6,757 bases of DNA from Neisseriaceae bacterium. GTDB lineage: Bacteria; Pseudomonadota; Gammaproteobacteria; Burkholderiales; UBA11063. Where the stretch lies: NCBI GenBank assembly GCA_947454215.1, contig CANGJN010000031.1, forward strand, positions 1 to 6,757, read 5' to 3'. A program made the position numbers and the translations under genes. Shown piece by piece: positions 1 to 6,607 of this stretch. The notes beneath the pieces are model-generated. The model searched no databases and was not told the DNA's origin. It saw nothing but the letters and a program-made list of their open reading frames with translations. Every line of letters begins with the position of its first letter. Within the stretch, counting starts at the first letter, position 1.

Positions 1-882
1 ATTCTCTATTCATGGTTAATGAATAGAAGAGAGATTAACTTAGGCGACTCATTTGAGCTTCGTAAAAAAATTGCATCCATTCATATTGGTGAAGGCAATG
101 AATGGATTCAGATGTTGAAACAAATTCAAAAAGATTTAATATCGTCGTCTATTCCATCATCTAGATTTTTGAAACATAAATCAATTCAAGGTCCAATGCA
201 TCCAAATCAACAGTATTTGGCTACTAAATATATAGATGCGTTATGTCTTCATTCCAGCAATTTAACAGCGGATGAAAACTATTTGTTAAATAATTTGTTA
301 GTAGATGAAAAATTTGGCTCGCCAAATATTTGCTACGCTTTCCCTCAGTCGAGCACTCAAAATATTCAACATGTATACCATTTGTTTAGGCTAAGAAGAT
401 ACTTGAATATGGATTTTAAAGAAATATCATCAATCTTTGAGTTCGGAGGGGGGTATGGTAATTTCTGTAGGCTAATCTATAAATCAGGATACGATAAAAA
501 TTATCGAATTTTCGACTTCGAATTAATGAACACAATACAGAGATACTATCTATCAAATTCAAACTATACACGAGAAAATATTAGTAAAATTGAATTTATA
601 TCTATCAAAGATGAAATTGAGAAGCCTGAAGTTAGTGGAAATAATTTGTTTATCGCAACCTGGTCACTTAGTGAATCTCCGCTAGAGCTGCGAAATAGTT
701 TGCGGAATTTAATATCAAAATATAAATTTATATTTATAAGTTTTCAAGATAGATTCTACGATATTGATAATATATCGTATTTTAACGAATTCTCAAACTA
801 CCTTTCTGATCATACGGTAAAAATTCATAGGTGTGAATTGTTTGTGGGGAATTACTATTTTGTTGCTGAGCGTAAGCTTTAA
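1..882 (+). CDS. Putative sugar O-methyltransferase (NanM-like), 5' end possibly outside the window
   Basis: SAM-dependent methyltransferase that probably methylates a sugar of a surface polysaccharide in the cytoplasm. Counting from the ATG at 19 (287 aa), motif I is IFEFGGGYGNFC (139-150), the glycine-rich SAM loop. The acidic post-strand residue is in YRIFDFELM (162-170), with D166 a likely ribose ligand. A motif-IV-like strand is FIATWSLSESP (211-221), and a closing strand is YYFVAERK (279-286). This pattern fits the 'putative sugar O-methyltransferase' family found in polysaccharide loci; the acceptor sugar cannot be told. The frame is open back to position 1 (six more codons), and no Shine-Dalgarno precedes the ATG at 19. 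The ATG at 12 is out of frame and stops after four codons. The gene may therefore start upstream. It is separated from wzx by an IS relic, so it is probably the end of a preceding transcription unit. Family confidence is good; the start is uncertain. Confidence 0.8.
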   Translation: MLYSWLMNRREINLGDSFELRKKIASIHIGEGNEWIQMLKQIQKDLISSSIPSSRFLKHKSIQGPMHPNQQYLATKYIDALCLHSSNLTADENYLLNNLLVDEKFGSPNICYAFPQSSTQNIQHVYHLFRLRRYLNMDFKEISSIFEFGGGYGNFCRLIYKSGYDKNYRIFDFELMNTIQRYYLSNSNYTRENISKIEFISIKDEIEKPEVSGNNLFIATWSLSESPLELRNSLRNLISKYKFIFISFQDRFYDIDNISYFNEFSNYLSDHTVKIHRCELFVGNYYFVAERKL

Positions 883-973
883 CCAAATTTTAACTTGATT
901 TGAAAATATTTACTATACCAATAAAGATTTTAATATTCGAAAAATTAAGAAGTGAACGTAATTAATTTAGTAC

Positions 974-982
974 TGAGGTGCC
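974..982 (+). repeat. Candidate left terminal inverted repeat of the IS3 relic
   Basis: TGAGGTGCC begins with the TG typical of IS3-family tips and lies 52 nt before the orfA start. It pairs imperfectly with 1473-1481. The similarity beyond nine bases is weak and needs gaps, so this is a plausible boundary only. Confidence 0.4.
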
Positions 983-1025
983 TTACTGAATTTCTGAAAA
1001 AGTCATACTCTTGGAGAAAGTAGCC

Positions 1026-1361
1026 ATGAGTATGACGATGAAAGACGATATCAAGCGATAGATGGCTAAGCGCAAAGCGGCGTTGGTGGTGGAAATCATA
1101 AAGCCAACACAGTGATCTTAGAGGCTTCGCACGAGCTTGACATCGCATCCTCAAAGATTGAGGAATGTATCGATGAGCCCAAAAGGGGGGTGGTGAACGC
1201 ATTGTGTGCAAACCCACTGGACATCAATGAATAGTTCGAGCGACAACTCATAGAGTTGGAGGAGGCGTATGTTGAAGCCATCTTGGAGATATGTGCGAGA
1301 AAAGTTTCAATCGCGGCTGAAGCAAGAGGACAAGAAATACCAAGTTAGTCCATTGACCTGA
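1026..1361 (+). pseudogene. IS3-family transposase orfA remnant (DUF1153-type), broken by stops and frameshifts
   Basis: Once encoded the DNA-binding OrfA protein of an IS3-type element. The ATG at 1026 has a GGAG ribosome-binding site at 1013-1016. Three frames read in succession rebuild the family pattern. The first gives MSMTMKDDIKR, a stop, then MAKRKAALVVEII. The second, from 1103, gives LEASHELDIASSKIEE, then DEPKRGVVNALCANPLDINE, a stop, and FERQLIELEEAYVEAILE. The third, from 1302, gives KFQSRLKQEDKKYQVS and ends at TGA 1359-1361. Stops are at 1059-1061 (where the family has Trp, TGG to TAG) and 1232-1234 (where it has Gln). Compared with the remembered family pattern, about one base is missing near 1101-1120 and two near 1301. 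The gene is clearly dead. Short minus-strand reading frames across it are shadows. Confidence 0.8.
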
Positions 1362-1374
1362 TTCAAAGATAGTA

Positions 1375-1482
1375 ATGGAGAAATTGCAAGTATGGTTCTT
1401 TGAGTACAATTCTTACAACCCTCACATAGCGCTGGGGAATTTATCAGCAAACTTGTTCAGGGAAAAACAATCGGTACCTTAA
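1375..1482 (+). pseudogene. IS3-family transposase orfB C-terminal fragment
   Basis: A 35-codon open stretch ending at TAA 1480-1482. It contains LQVWFFEYNSYNPHIALGNL, which resembles the conserved end of IS3-family OrfB transposases (W...YN..RPH.ALG.L.P..F), with Asn in place of the usual Arg before PH. The same frame is open back to 1357 and closed by TGA at 1354-1356. Everything upstream in OrfB, including the catalytic Asp and Glu residues, is missing, which points to an internal deletion joining the end of orfA to the end of orfB. The ATG at 1375 is an internal methionine codon rather than a true start. It probably belongs to the same element as the orfA relic, but an origin in a second element cannot be excluded. 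Confidence 0.65.
1473..1481 (-). repeat. Candidate right terminal inverted repeat of the IS3 relic
   Basis: Reads TAAGGTACC on the minus strand and matches the left tip TGAGGTGCC at 7 of 9 positions. It overlaps the orfB stop codon. The second base is A where an intact tip would have G. Confidence 0.35.
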
Positions 1483-1820
1483 ACATATCGACGGTACTAG
1501 ATTACAAGAGCAAGACTAGCTTTAAAGGTGTAGTGTTTACTGTTATTATTTAATTCTATCTCAATTATTATCGATTCTGATGAATTTTACATAGCGTGCA
1601 AAATTAATGACAAGTATGCATGTCTGGTTTGTGATAATTTGTGACGGAGTAAACGGCGTTGGGTTTATATAAGGACGCTCTAGTTAATGAAGTATGAGGA
1701 AATAATGTTTTACGTATTCAAAAAACATCGTAGCGTCAAAGTTTAAATATATTTAGACGAATTTGGAAAATTGTTAATATTCTCCATTAAATATTAATTC
1801 TAACATACTTTGGAAAATTA
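1482..1820. other. Non-coding AT-rich stretch between the IS relic and wzx
   Basis: I find no convincing gene here. All frames are short and interrupted; the longest hint is a + strand frame at about 1650-1790 with two internal stops and no recognisable motif. The four-gene operon that follows needs a promoter, and this is the natural place for it. Hexamers with partial sigma-70 resemblance occur between 1750 and 1800, such as TTGGAA at 1763-1768 followed by TTAAAT at 1787-1792. In sequence this AT-rich such matches are expected by chance, so I do not call a promoter. No JUMPstart/ops element (GGCGGTAG) is present. Confidence 0.5.
1762..1819. repeat. 11-bp direct repeat upstream of wzx
   Basis: TTTGGAAAATT occurs at 1762-1772 and again at 1809-1819, starting 47 bp apart. 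The second copy contains the only purine-rich stretch (GGAAAA) before the wzx start codon at 1821, so it doubles as its weak ribosome-binding region. It may be a chance repeat in AT-rich DNA, a small duplication scar, or a regulator site pair. Confidence 0.5.
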
Positions 1821-3086
1821 ATGAAATTTGATATCATAAAAAGAAATATTTCGTGGCTAATTCTAGATAGAGTATTTAAAGCAGTGATTGGTTTTGTAAC
1901 TCTAACCCTTTTGGCTAGATATTTGGGGGCAGAAGAATATGGAAAATATTCTTTAATAATTTCAATACTGAGTGTATGCTCTGCTATATCTGCATTGGGC
2001 ATGAAAGATTCATTAATTCATAGATTTCTCGAGCAGAAAGACGGGATTGATGCTGTTGTTTATAGCGCAATGGTCATTAGAATTGCGATGAGTTCTGTAA
2101 TATTTTTATTAGCCAATCTTATAATGCCGTTATTACGGAGTAATGATAATTCATTTTATCTTATTTTTTTAATAATGTCCGGTGTTTTGTTCTTTCAATT
2201 CAATGAAGTGGGTAAATATTATTTTGAGGCAAATATAAAATATAAGAGCATAGTAATAATTGAAAATTTTACGTTGGCCGCATTTTTAATCATAAAAGCT
2301 ATATTAATATATGAGGATTGCACCATTTTTTCCATTGCCATAGCGCATGTTTTAGAAGCAATAATTCAAAGCATATTAATTTTAATTGTCTTTAAAAGAT
2401 CAATTAATTTCAGTGTAGCTAATAAATTGAACATAGGTCTGGCTTTGTCACTTATTAAAGAGTCACTACCCTTGCTGATTTCTAGTCTGATCATCATCAT
2501 TACAATCCATATCGATAGAATAGTGTATGGATATTTAATGGGCGATTATTATTTAGGTATATTTTCGGTAGGTAGTCAATTGTTTATATTTGCAATGTCA
2601 TTTATTTCGGCTGCAGAAATCTCATTATATCCTAATTTCATTAAAAATAAAAATAAGCAATTGGACATGGTAAAAGAAATAGGCCGATTTTATTATCTGA
2701 TTAATTGTATTCAAATTGTGATTTTAATTATATCATTACTATGTTCAGATAGATTAATTGAAATAATTTTTGGTGGTGAGTATAAATCTGCAGCAACTAC
2801 TTTAAATTCATTTCTGGCTGCGAATATTTTTATTACTTTTGCGAGAGCCTTTGATCAATATTTCAGGGTCATGAAAAAATTTAAATATCTTTTCATCAGA
2901 CAACTTACTATATTAATTATACATTTCCCATTGATGGTGTTGCTAATTCCAGAAATTGGAGTTTATGCTCCAGCAGTATCAAGCGCAATTTCATATGTGA
3001 TTGTGTGTTTGTTAACTGTTGTATATGGTGAAGATAAAAGAGAAATCAGAAAACTGTACAAATACAGTATTGGAATTAATACTTAA
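1821..3086 (+). CDS. wzx: O-antigen/capsule repeat-unit flippase (Wzx-type, MOP superfamily)
   Basis: Inner-membrane protein of 421 aa that would move undecaprenyl-pyrophosphate-linked oligosaccharide units from the cytoplasmic to the periplasmic leaflet. The N-terminal family signature is LARYLGAEEYGKYSL (31-45), following a first hydrophobic helix (about 13-32). A second conserved block is DRIVYGYLMGDYYLGIFSVG (232-251). About 12 hydrophobic segments are visible, near residues 13-32, 42-62, 82-104, 112-128, 145-164, 168-192, 208-230, 244-266, 290-308, 328-342, 358-376 and 380-402. Short basic stretches between them suggest cytoplasmic loops. The length is normal for Wzx. The start has only a weak ribosome-binding site (GGAAAA, 1812-1817) but fits the family's N-terminus. 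It is the first gene of the operon; the next gene begins 14 nt later. The substrate cannot be predicted because Wzx sequences are very divergent. Confidence 0.92.
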   Translation: MKFDIIKRNISWLILDRVFKAVIGFVTLTLLARYLGAEEYGKYSLIISILSVCSAISALGMKDSLIHRFLEQKDGIDAVVYSAMVIRIAMSSVIFLLANLIMPLLRSNDNSFYLIFLIMSGVLFFQFNEVGKYYFEANIKYKSIVIIENFTLAAFLIIKAILIYEDCTIFSIAIAHVLEAIIQSILILIVFKRSINFSVANKLNIGLALSLIKESLPLLISSLIIIITIHIDRIVYGYLMGDYYLGIFSVGSQLFIFAMSFISAAEISLYPNFIKNKNKQLDMVKEIGRFYYLINCIQIVILIISLLCSDRLIEIIFGGEYKSAATTLNSFLAANIFITFARAFDQYFRVMKKFKYLFIRQLTILIIHFPLMVLLIPEIGVYAPAVSSAISYVIVCLLTVVYGEDKREIRKLYKYSIGINT

Positions 3087-3100
3087 ATAAAGAGAACTGA

Positions 3101-4198
3101 ATGAAAGTGGCAATAGTAACAAATAATCCTGCTCCTTATAGAGTGCCTGTTTTCAATTTAATAAAGAAATTTGATTTGCATGTTATCTACTGCTGCAGGA
3201 TGGAAAATAATAGATCTTGGGATTTAAGTAAATTTGAATATAATAGTACATTTTTAGTGGAATCGTATAAAGAGAATCGGGATGGATATAATTATAGGCA
3301 CAATAATATCGATGTAATTAAAAGTCTCCAATTTATAAAGCCAGATATTGTAATTACAACTGGGTTTAATCCCACTCATATTTATTCATTTATTTGGACT
3401 GTTTTTAATAAAAAAAGACATATTTGCATGACGGATGGTACTATTAAGTCGGAGAATGGGCTATCACTTTTGCATAAATTCATACGTAAAATTTTTATTT
3501 TCAAAAGTTATTCATTTATAGCTGCAAGTAATGGCGGTATAGATCTTTATAGAAGCTATGGAGTACCAAGCAAAAAAATCTTTAAAAGTCAACTTTGTGC
3601 GAACAACGATATCTTTAATTTGTCAAAAAATTTCAATGAAAGAGAGTACGATTTATTATATTCAGGGCAATTTCATGAGAGAAAATTACCAAAATTTTTT
3701 GTTCAAATTTGTATTGAAATTTCTAAGCTCAGAAAAGGAAAATGTAAAGTATTATTAATTGGAGATGGACCACTACGAAAATCAGTAATAGAGTCATTAA
3801 AAAGCGAAAATATAGACTACACATATGCGGGCTTTGTCAAGCAGCCCATGCTGCCGTCGTATTATGCATCTGCAAAGTTATTGTTATTTACAACTCGAAT
3901 GGATCCTTGGGGTGTAGTAGCTAATGAATCATTGGCAGCAGGAACGCCTGTGATAACAACCCCGGACGCAGGTGTGGCGAATGAAATTGTAGTAAATGGC
4001 TTGACGGGTTACATTTGTGAACCAGTATTGGAATTGTGGGTAAGTGCTATTTTAAAATTATTGTCTGACGAGAATCACTGGAATTTCTTTTCAAGAAATG
4101 CAAAAGAAATAATAAAATCTTATAGCTATTCTAATGCTGCAACTGGCATTGAGGAAGCGTGTATGTGGGCATTAAAAAATTTGGATTCAAGACAATGA
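3101..4198 (+). CDS. Glycosyltransferase family 4 (GT-B fold)
   Basis: Cytoplasmic or membrane-associated retaining glycosyltransferase (365 aa) that would add one sugar of the repeat unit; donor and acceptor are unknown. The N-terminal Rossmann half starts MKVAIVTNNPAPYRVPVF (1-18), a common opening in this family. PDIVITTGFNP (81-91) closes the first half's core. The donor-binding half shows LLYSGQFHERKLPKF (185-199) with the basic pair R194-K195, then IGDGPLR (220-226) and AGFVKQPMLPSYYASAKL (243-260). Next come DPWGVVANESLAAGTPVI (268-285) and GLTGY (300-304). The EX7E motif of GT4 enzymes is present as D268-X7-E276, with the first Glu replaced by Asp. The start follows a modest AGAGAA at 3091-3096. 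The gene lies 14 nt after wzx and overlaps the next gene by 4 nt, which implies co-translation. A shorter + strand frame inside it is a shadow. Confidence 0.9.
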   Translation: MKVAIVTNNPAPYRVPVFNLIKKFDLHVIYCCRMENNRSWDLSKFEYNSTFLVESYKENRDGYNYRHNNIDVIKSLQFIKPDIVITTGFNPTHIYSFIWTVFNKKRHICMTDGTIKSENGLSLLHKFIRKIFIFKSYSFIAASNGGIDLYRSYGVPSKKIFKSQLCANNDIFNLSKNFNEREYDLLYSGQFHERKLPKFFVQICIEISKLRKGKCKVLLIGDGPLRKSVIESLKSENIDYTYAGFVKQPMLPSYYASAKLLLFTTRMDPWGVVANESLAAGTPVITTPDAGVANEIVVNGLTGYICEPVLELWVSAILKLLSDENHWNFFSRNAKEIIKSYSYSNAATGIEEACMWALKNLDSRQ

Positions 4199-5382
4199 AA
4201 ATAATTTTAATACATAATTTCTACGGTTCAAATGTTCCATCTGGAGAGAATCTAGTATACGAAGCCGAAAAAAAAATGTTAGAAGAGCGAGGGCATGAAG
4301 TACACACGTTTATTCGGCATAGTGATGAAATTAGATCAGAAGGTTTGTGGGGGCTAATCAAAGGTGCATCATCGACACCTTGGAATATTTTTACATATCG
4401 TGAAATAAAGGAGTTTGTGAAAAAAGTTAAGCCTGATATTGTTCATGTACACAACACTTTTCCGATGATCTCACCAAGTATATTCCATGCCATAGGCAGT
4501 GCAACAGCACTTGTTTTTACGCTTCATAATTATCGTATATTTTGTGCATCTGGTATTCCCATGAGAAATAATGATATATGTACAGAATGCTTAGATAAAA
4601 AATCAGCTTTACCATCTCTAAAGTACGGTTGTTACAGAAATAGCCGCATTGCCACTTTTCCAATTGCTGTTTCAATTAATATCCATGGGTTGTTATCAAC
4701 TTGGAACAATAAAGTCAGTGCATATATTGCATTAACAGAATTTCAAAAAAATAAAGTAATTAGTGCGGGACTTAAGGCAGAAAAAGTATACGTTAAACCA
4801 AACTTTTATCCTGGAAGTCCCAAAGTAGTTAATTGGGATATGCGTGAGAATACAATTATTTTTGCAGGGAGATTAAGCGATGAAAAAGGTGTGCGTAATT
4901 TAGTATTGGCCTGGAGAATTTGGGGTAAAAATGCTCCACAATTAAATATTATAGGAGATGGTCCGCTAAGATTTGAGTTGGAAAATATGGCTAAAGAATT
5001 AAATATTAAATTTTTCGGTCAATTAAGTACAAAAGATGCGCAAATGCATATTTCTAATTCTAAATTGTTATTATTGCCTTCTGAGTGTTTCGAGGGATTT
5101 CCTTTGGTAATTAGAGAGGCTTTTGCATTCGGCACGCCGGTTGCTGTCTCGTCAATTGGACCTTTGATAAACATAGTTAAACTTGGGAAATGCGGTGTTC
5201 ATTTTGAGCCAAGGAACCCCAAATCTCTCTTCAAAATAGTTAAAGATCTTTGGTGTGATCAAAGTAAACTTAAAAAATTATCAGAAGGAGCAAGATATGA
5301 ATTCAATGAATTTTATAATGAGCAAGTAAACTACAATATATTGTTAAATATATATAATAAAGCAATTGCTTCTCTAAACTAA
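4195..5382 (+). CDS. Glycosyltransferase family 4 with a four-cysteine insert
   Basis: A second GT4 enzyme (395 aa), with unknown sugar specificity. I chose the ATG at 4195, which overlaps the previous TGA as ATGA. The in-frame ATG at 4159 lies inside the upstream gene and would add 12 residues before the normal start MKIILIHNFYGSNVPSGEN. The N-terminal domain has DIVHVHNTFP (81-90) and FTLHNYRIFC (108-117). A cysteine cluster follows: C117, C129, C132 (CTEC) and C146, a pattern I recall from a GT4 subgroup, where it may bind metal. The C-terminal domain has IFAGRLSDEKG (222-232), IGDGPLRFELE (253-263) and the classical EX7E motif at E300 and E308, in ECFEGFPLVIREAF (297-310), followed by GTPV. 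There is no clear ribosome-binding site, so translation is probably coupled to the upstream gene. The GT26 gene follows 19 nt later. Confidence 0.9.
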   Translation: MKIILIHNFYGSNVPSGENLVYEAEKKMLEERGHEVHTFIRHSDEIRSEGLWGLIKGASSTPWNIFTYREIKEFVKKVKPDIVHVHNTFPMISPSIFHAIGSATALVFTLHNYRIFCASGIPMRNNDICTECLDKKSALPSLKYGCYRNSRIATFPIAVSINIHGLLSTWNNKVSAYIALTEFQKNKVISAGLKAEKVYVKPNFYPGSPKVVNWDMRENTIIFAGRLSDEKGVRNLVLAWRIWGKNAPQLNIIGDGPLRFELENMAKELNIKFFGQLSTKDAQMHISNSKLLLLPSECFEGFPLVIREAFAFGTPVAVSSIGPLINIVKLGKCGVHFEPRNPKSLFKIVKDLWCDQSKLKKLSEGARYEFNEFYNEQVNYNILLNIYNKAIASLN

Positions 5383-5401
5383 ACTTAACTTAATAAATAC
5401 T

Positions 5402-6154
5402 ATGGCAATCAATAATATTCTTGGATTTTGTATATTTTCAGAATCTACTAAATTGTGTATTGAATCTATTATAGAATATATTCAGTGTGAAGTAAAATCA
5501 CAAAAATGGTTGGCATGTATAAATCCGCACTCTTATGTGGTTTCTTTGAGTGATCCCAAATTTAGCAAAGCGCTTGTGGGGGCAGATTGGCTAATTCCTG
5601 ATGGAGTTGGAATTGTTTTGGCTTCAAAGCTACTTGGGCAATCAATTAAAACAAGAATTACAGGGTCTGATATATTTTTTGAAACCAGCGCACGTATTAA
5701 TGATCTTCTCGGAGTTAGAGTATTCTTTCTTGGTTCAACAAATGAAACGCTTGCGAAAATTTGTTTAAACATGAGTAAAGACTATCCAAATGTAATAGTA
5801 GCCGGTACCTTTTCACCTGAGTTTAAGTCTAATTTCAGTGAATCTGATTTAAATCACATGATTAATTTAATAAATTCATTGAATGTTGACGTGCTCTGGG
5901 TTGGATTGACTGCGCCTAAACAGGAGAAATTTCTCTTTGAGAACCTACATAAAATTGACGTGAAATTTGCGGCGGCAATTGGTGCTGTTTTTGATTTTTA
6001 TGCAGGAAACATTAAGCGTTCGCATAAGTTTTTTCAAATTTGTGGTTTGGAGTGGTTGCCACGTTTATTACAAGAGCCATCCCGGCTCTGGCGAAGATCT
6101 TTTATATCTGCACCGATTTTCTTGTGGCATGTTTTAAAACAAAAATTTTTTTAA
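5402..6154 (+). CDS. WecG/TagA/CpsF-family glycosyltransferase (GT26)
   Basis: Inverting glycosyltransferase of 250 aa, a normal length for GT26. Members transfer N-acetylmannosamine, its uronic acid or another hexose onto a polyprenyl-diphosphate-linked sugar at the inner face of the membrane. Visible conserved blocks are NPHSYVVSLSDPKF (41-54) and ADWLIPDGVGIV (61-72), where D67 fits the proposed catalytic Asp. Others are TRITGSDIFFE (84-94), VFFLGSTNE (107-115), DVLWVGLTAPKQEKF (163-177) and AAIGAVFDFYAGNIKRS (191-207). The C-terminal appendage is GLEWLPRLLQEPSRLWRR (215-232), whose arginines help complete the active site and membrane contact in TagA-type enzymes. A hydrophobic tail follows. 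No clear Shine-Dalgarno precedes the ATG; the spacing to the previous gene (19 nt) supports the same operon. WecG-like specificity is not proven: no UDP-ManNAc synthesis gene is in the window. It is the last intact gene of the unit. Confidence 0.93.
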   Translation: MAINNILGFCIFSESTKLCIESIIEYIQCEVKSQKWLACINPHSYVVSLSDPKFSKALVGADWLIPDGVGIVLASKLLGQSIKTRITGSDIFFETSARINDLLGVRVFFLGSTNETLAKICLNMSKDYPNVIVAGTFSPEFKSNFSESDLNHMINLINSLNVDVLWVGLTAPKQEKFLFENLHKIDVKFAAAIGAVFDFYAGNIKRSHKFFQICGLEWLPRLLQEPSRLWRRSFISAPIFLWHVLKQKFF

Positions 6155-6214
6155 TCGTTACGTAATTTTGGTTATGAGATTGAATGAGAAGTGATCTAGT
6201 GCTTTATGTAACGA
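6155..6214. repeat. 11-bp inverted repeat directly after the GT26 stop codon
   Basis: TCGTTACGTAA at 6155-6165 can pair with TTATGTAACGA at 6204-6214. That gives 10 Watson-Crick pairs and one G-U pair around a 38-nt loop. The left arm begins on the base after the GT26 stop. No T-tract follows the right arm, so it is not a classical intrinsic terminator. It could be an mRNA 3' structure, a mobile-element remnant or chance. A second, shorter pair (TATGAGA 6173-6179 with TCTCATA 6220-6226) overlaps and would compete with it. Confidence 0.45.
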
Positions 6215-6298
6215 ATATCTCTCATAGCTAGACACACATTTAATAGCGAAATTGTTTCCTTTCATTTATAATTGGATTGTGTTTATTTGATCATCATT

Positions 6299-6310
6299 GG
6301 AGTAAGTTTC
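6299..6310 (+). promoter_or_regulatory. Ribosome-binding site of the right-end methyltransferase
   Basis: GGAG at 6299-6302, continuing as GGAGTAAG, lies 8 nt before the ATG at 6311. It is the clearest Shine-Dalgarno among the polysaccharide genes here. It supports 6311 as the ancestral start although that frame ends after nine codons. Confidence 0.55.
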
Positions 6311-6607
6311 ATGAGATTTAATACTAAAAAATTTGACTAAGAATTGAATGGGGTACGTTTATATGGAGACGATTTACGCCCGAAGAAATTTCTGAATGGT
6401 TTCAAGCTGTGGCTAACGGATACTCTTTGCTTGACCATTGTGATGCGAATACAGACGTATATCTTTACCACGCACTTGATATTGCTTATGCTTGGAAGAA
6501 TTTACCAAAAGGTAAGTTAGATATCATGGGTTTGGGTAGTGCTTATGGAACCGAATTCAGAATAATAAGGGCTCAAATTAAATCGCTTACTATTGTGGAG
6601 CCTGGAA
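6311..6607 (+). pseudogene. SAM-dependent methyltransferase remnant, frameshifted at the start and truncated by an IS
   Basis: From ATG 6311 the reading is MRFNTKKFD and then TAA (6338-6340). A second frame, open from 6337, carries a convincing protein: IEWGTFIWRRFTPEEISEWF, then NGYSLLDHCDANTDVYLYH and AYAWKNLPKGKLDIMGLGSAYGTEF. The last part contains a SAM motif I (LDIMGLGSAYGTEF), and the next strand ends in an acidic motif II (LTIVEP). This is the N-terminal part of a class I methyltransferase of the kind found in polysaccharide loci. The second frame has no ATG, TTG or well-placed GTG start; the GTG at 6409 would cut off the conserved-looking beginning. One lost base between 6335 and 6340 explains both frames. 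The coding sense ends near 6603-6607, where IS DNA begins; the open frame runs on to TGA 6682-6684 within the IS. Loss of function is inferred. The substrate is unknown. Confidence 0.65.

Larger units (their letters stand above)
974..1481 (+). mobile_element. Decayed, internally deleted IS3-family insertion sequence
   Basis: About 0.5 kb, against the roughly 1.2-1.5 kb usual for IS3-family elements. It retains a recognisable orfA (DUF1153-type, helix-turn-helix) and only the C-terminal tail of orfB, so the DDE catalytic core is missing. Possible ends are TGAGGTGCC at 974-982 and its imperfect inverse at 1473-1481, which reads TAAGGTACC on the minus strand. They match at 7 of 9 positions and both differences are transitions. 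The family's TG...CA termini would have decayed on the right. No target duplication is evident (flanks TAC and AAC). Base composition is richer in GC than in the polysaccharide genes on either side. The element cannot transpose by itself. The family call is firm; the exact ends are tentative. Confidence 0.7.

Noticed and set aside
945..1281. Minus-strand open frames of 90 and 61 codons
   Set aside because: They lie opposite the orfA relic, have no family-like motifs or ribosome-binding sites, and overlap each other in different frames. The + strand IS3 similarity explains the sequence.
1625..1795. Possible decayed gene in the + frame around 1650-1790, reading TALGLYKDALVNEV and later RQSLNIFRRIWKIVN
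   Set aside because: It needs two internal stops to be ignored, has no start, and I recognise no family. It could be a relic, but composition alone could produce it.
1738..1800. Sigma-70 promoter for the wzx operon
   Set aside because: Only partial hexamer matches are present, and several equally poor pairs exist in this AT-rich stretch. A promoter is likely here from context, but none can be singled out.
4159..4194. Upstream in-frame ATG at 4159 as the start of the second GT4 gene
   Set aside because: It lies 40 nt inside the preceding gene and adds residues (MYVGIKKFGFKT) that do not fit the normal N-terminus MKIILIHNF. The ATGA overlap start at 4195 fits better.
5533..5772. Minus-strand 79-codon frame inside the GT26 gene
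   Set aside because: It is antisense to well-conserved GT26 motifs and has no features of its own.
6131..6152. GTTTTAAAAC palindrome followed by AAAAATTTTTTT as a terminator
   Set aside because: The stem is nearly all A-T with no GC core and lies inside the GT26 coding end; it would be a very weak hairpin.
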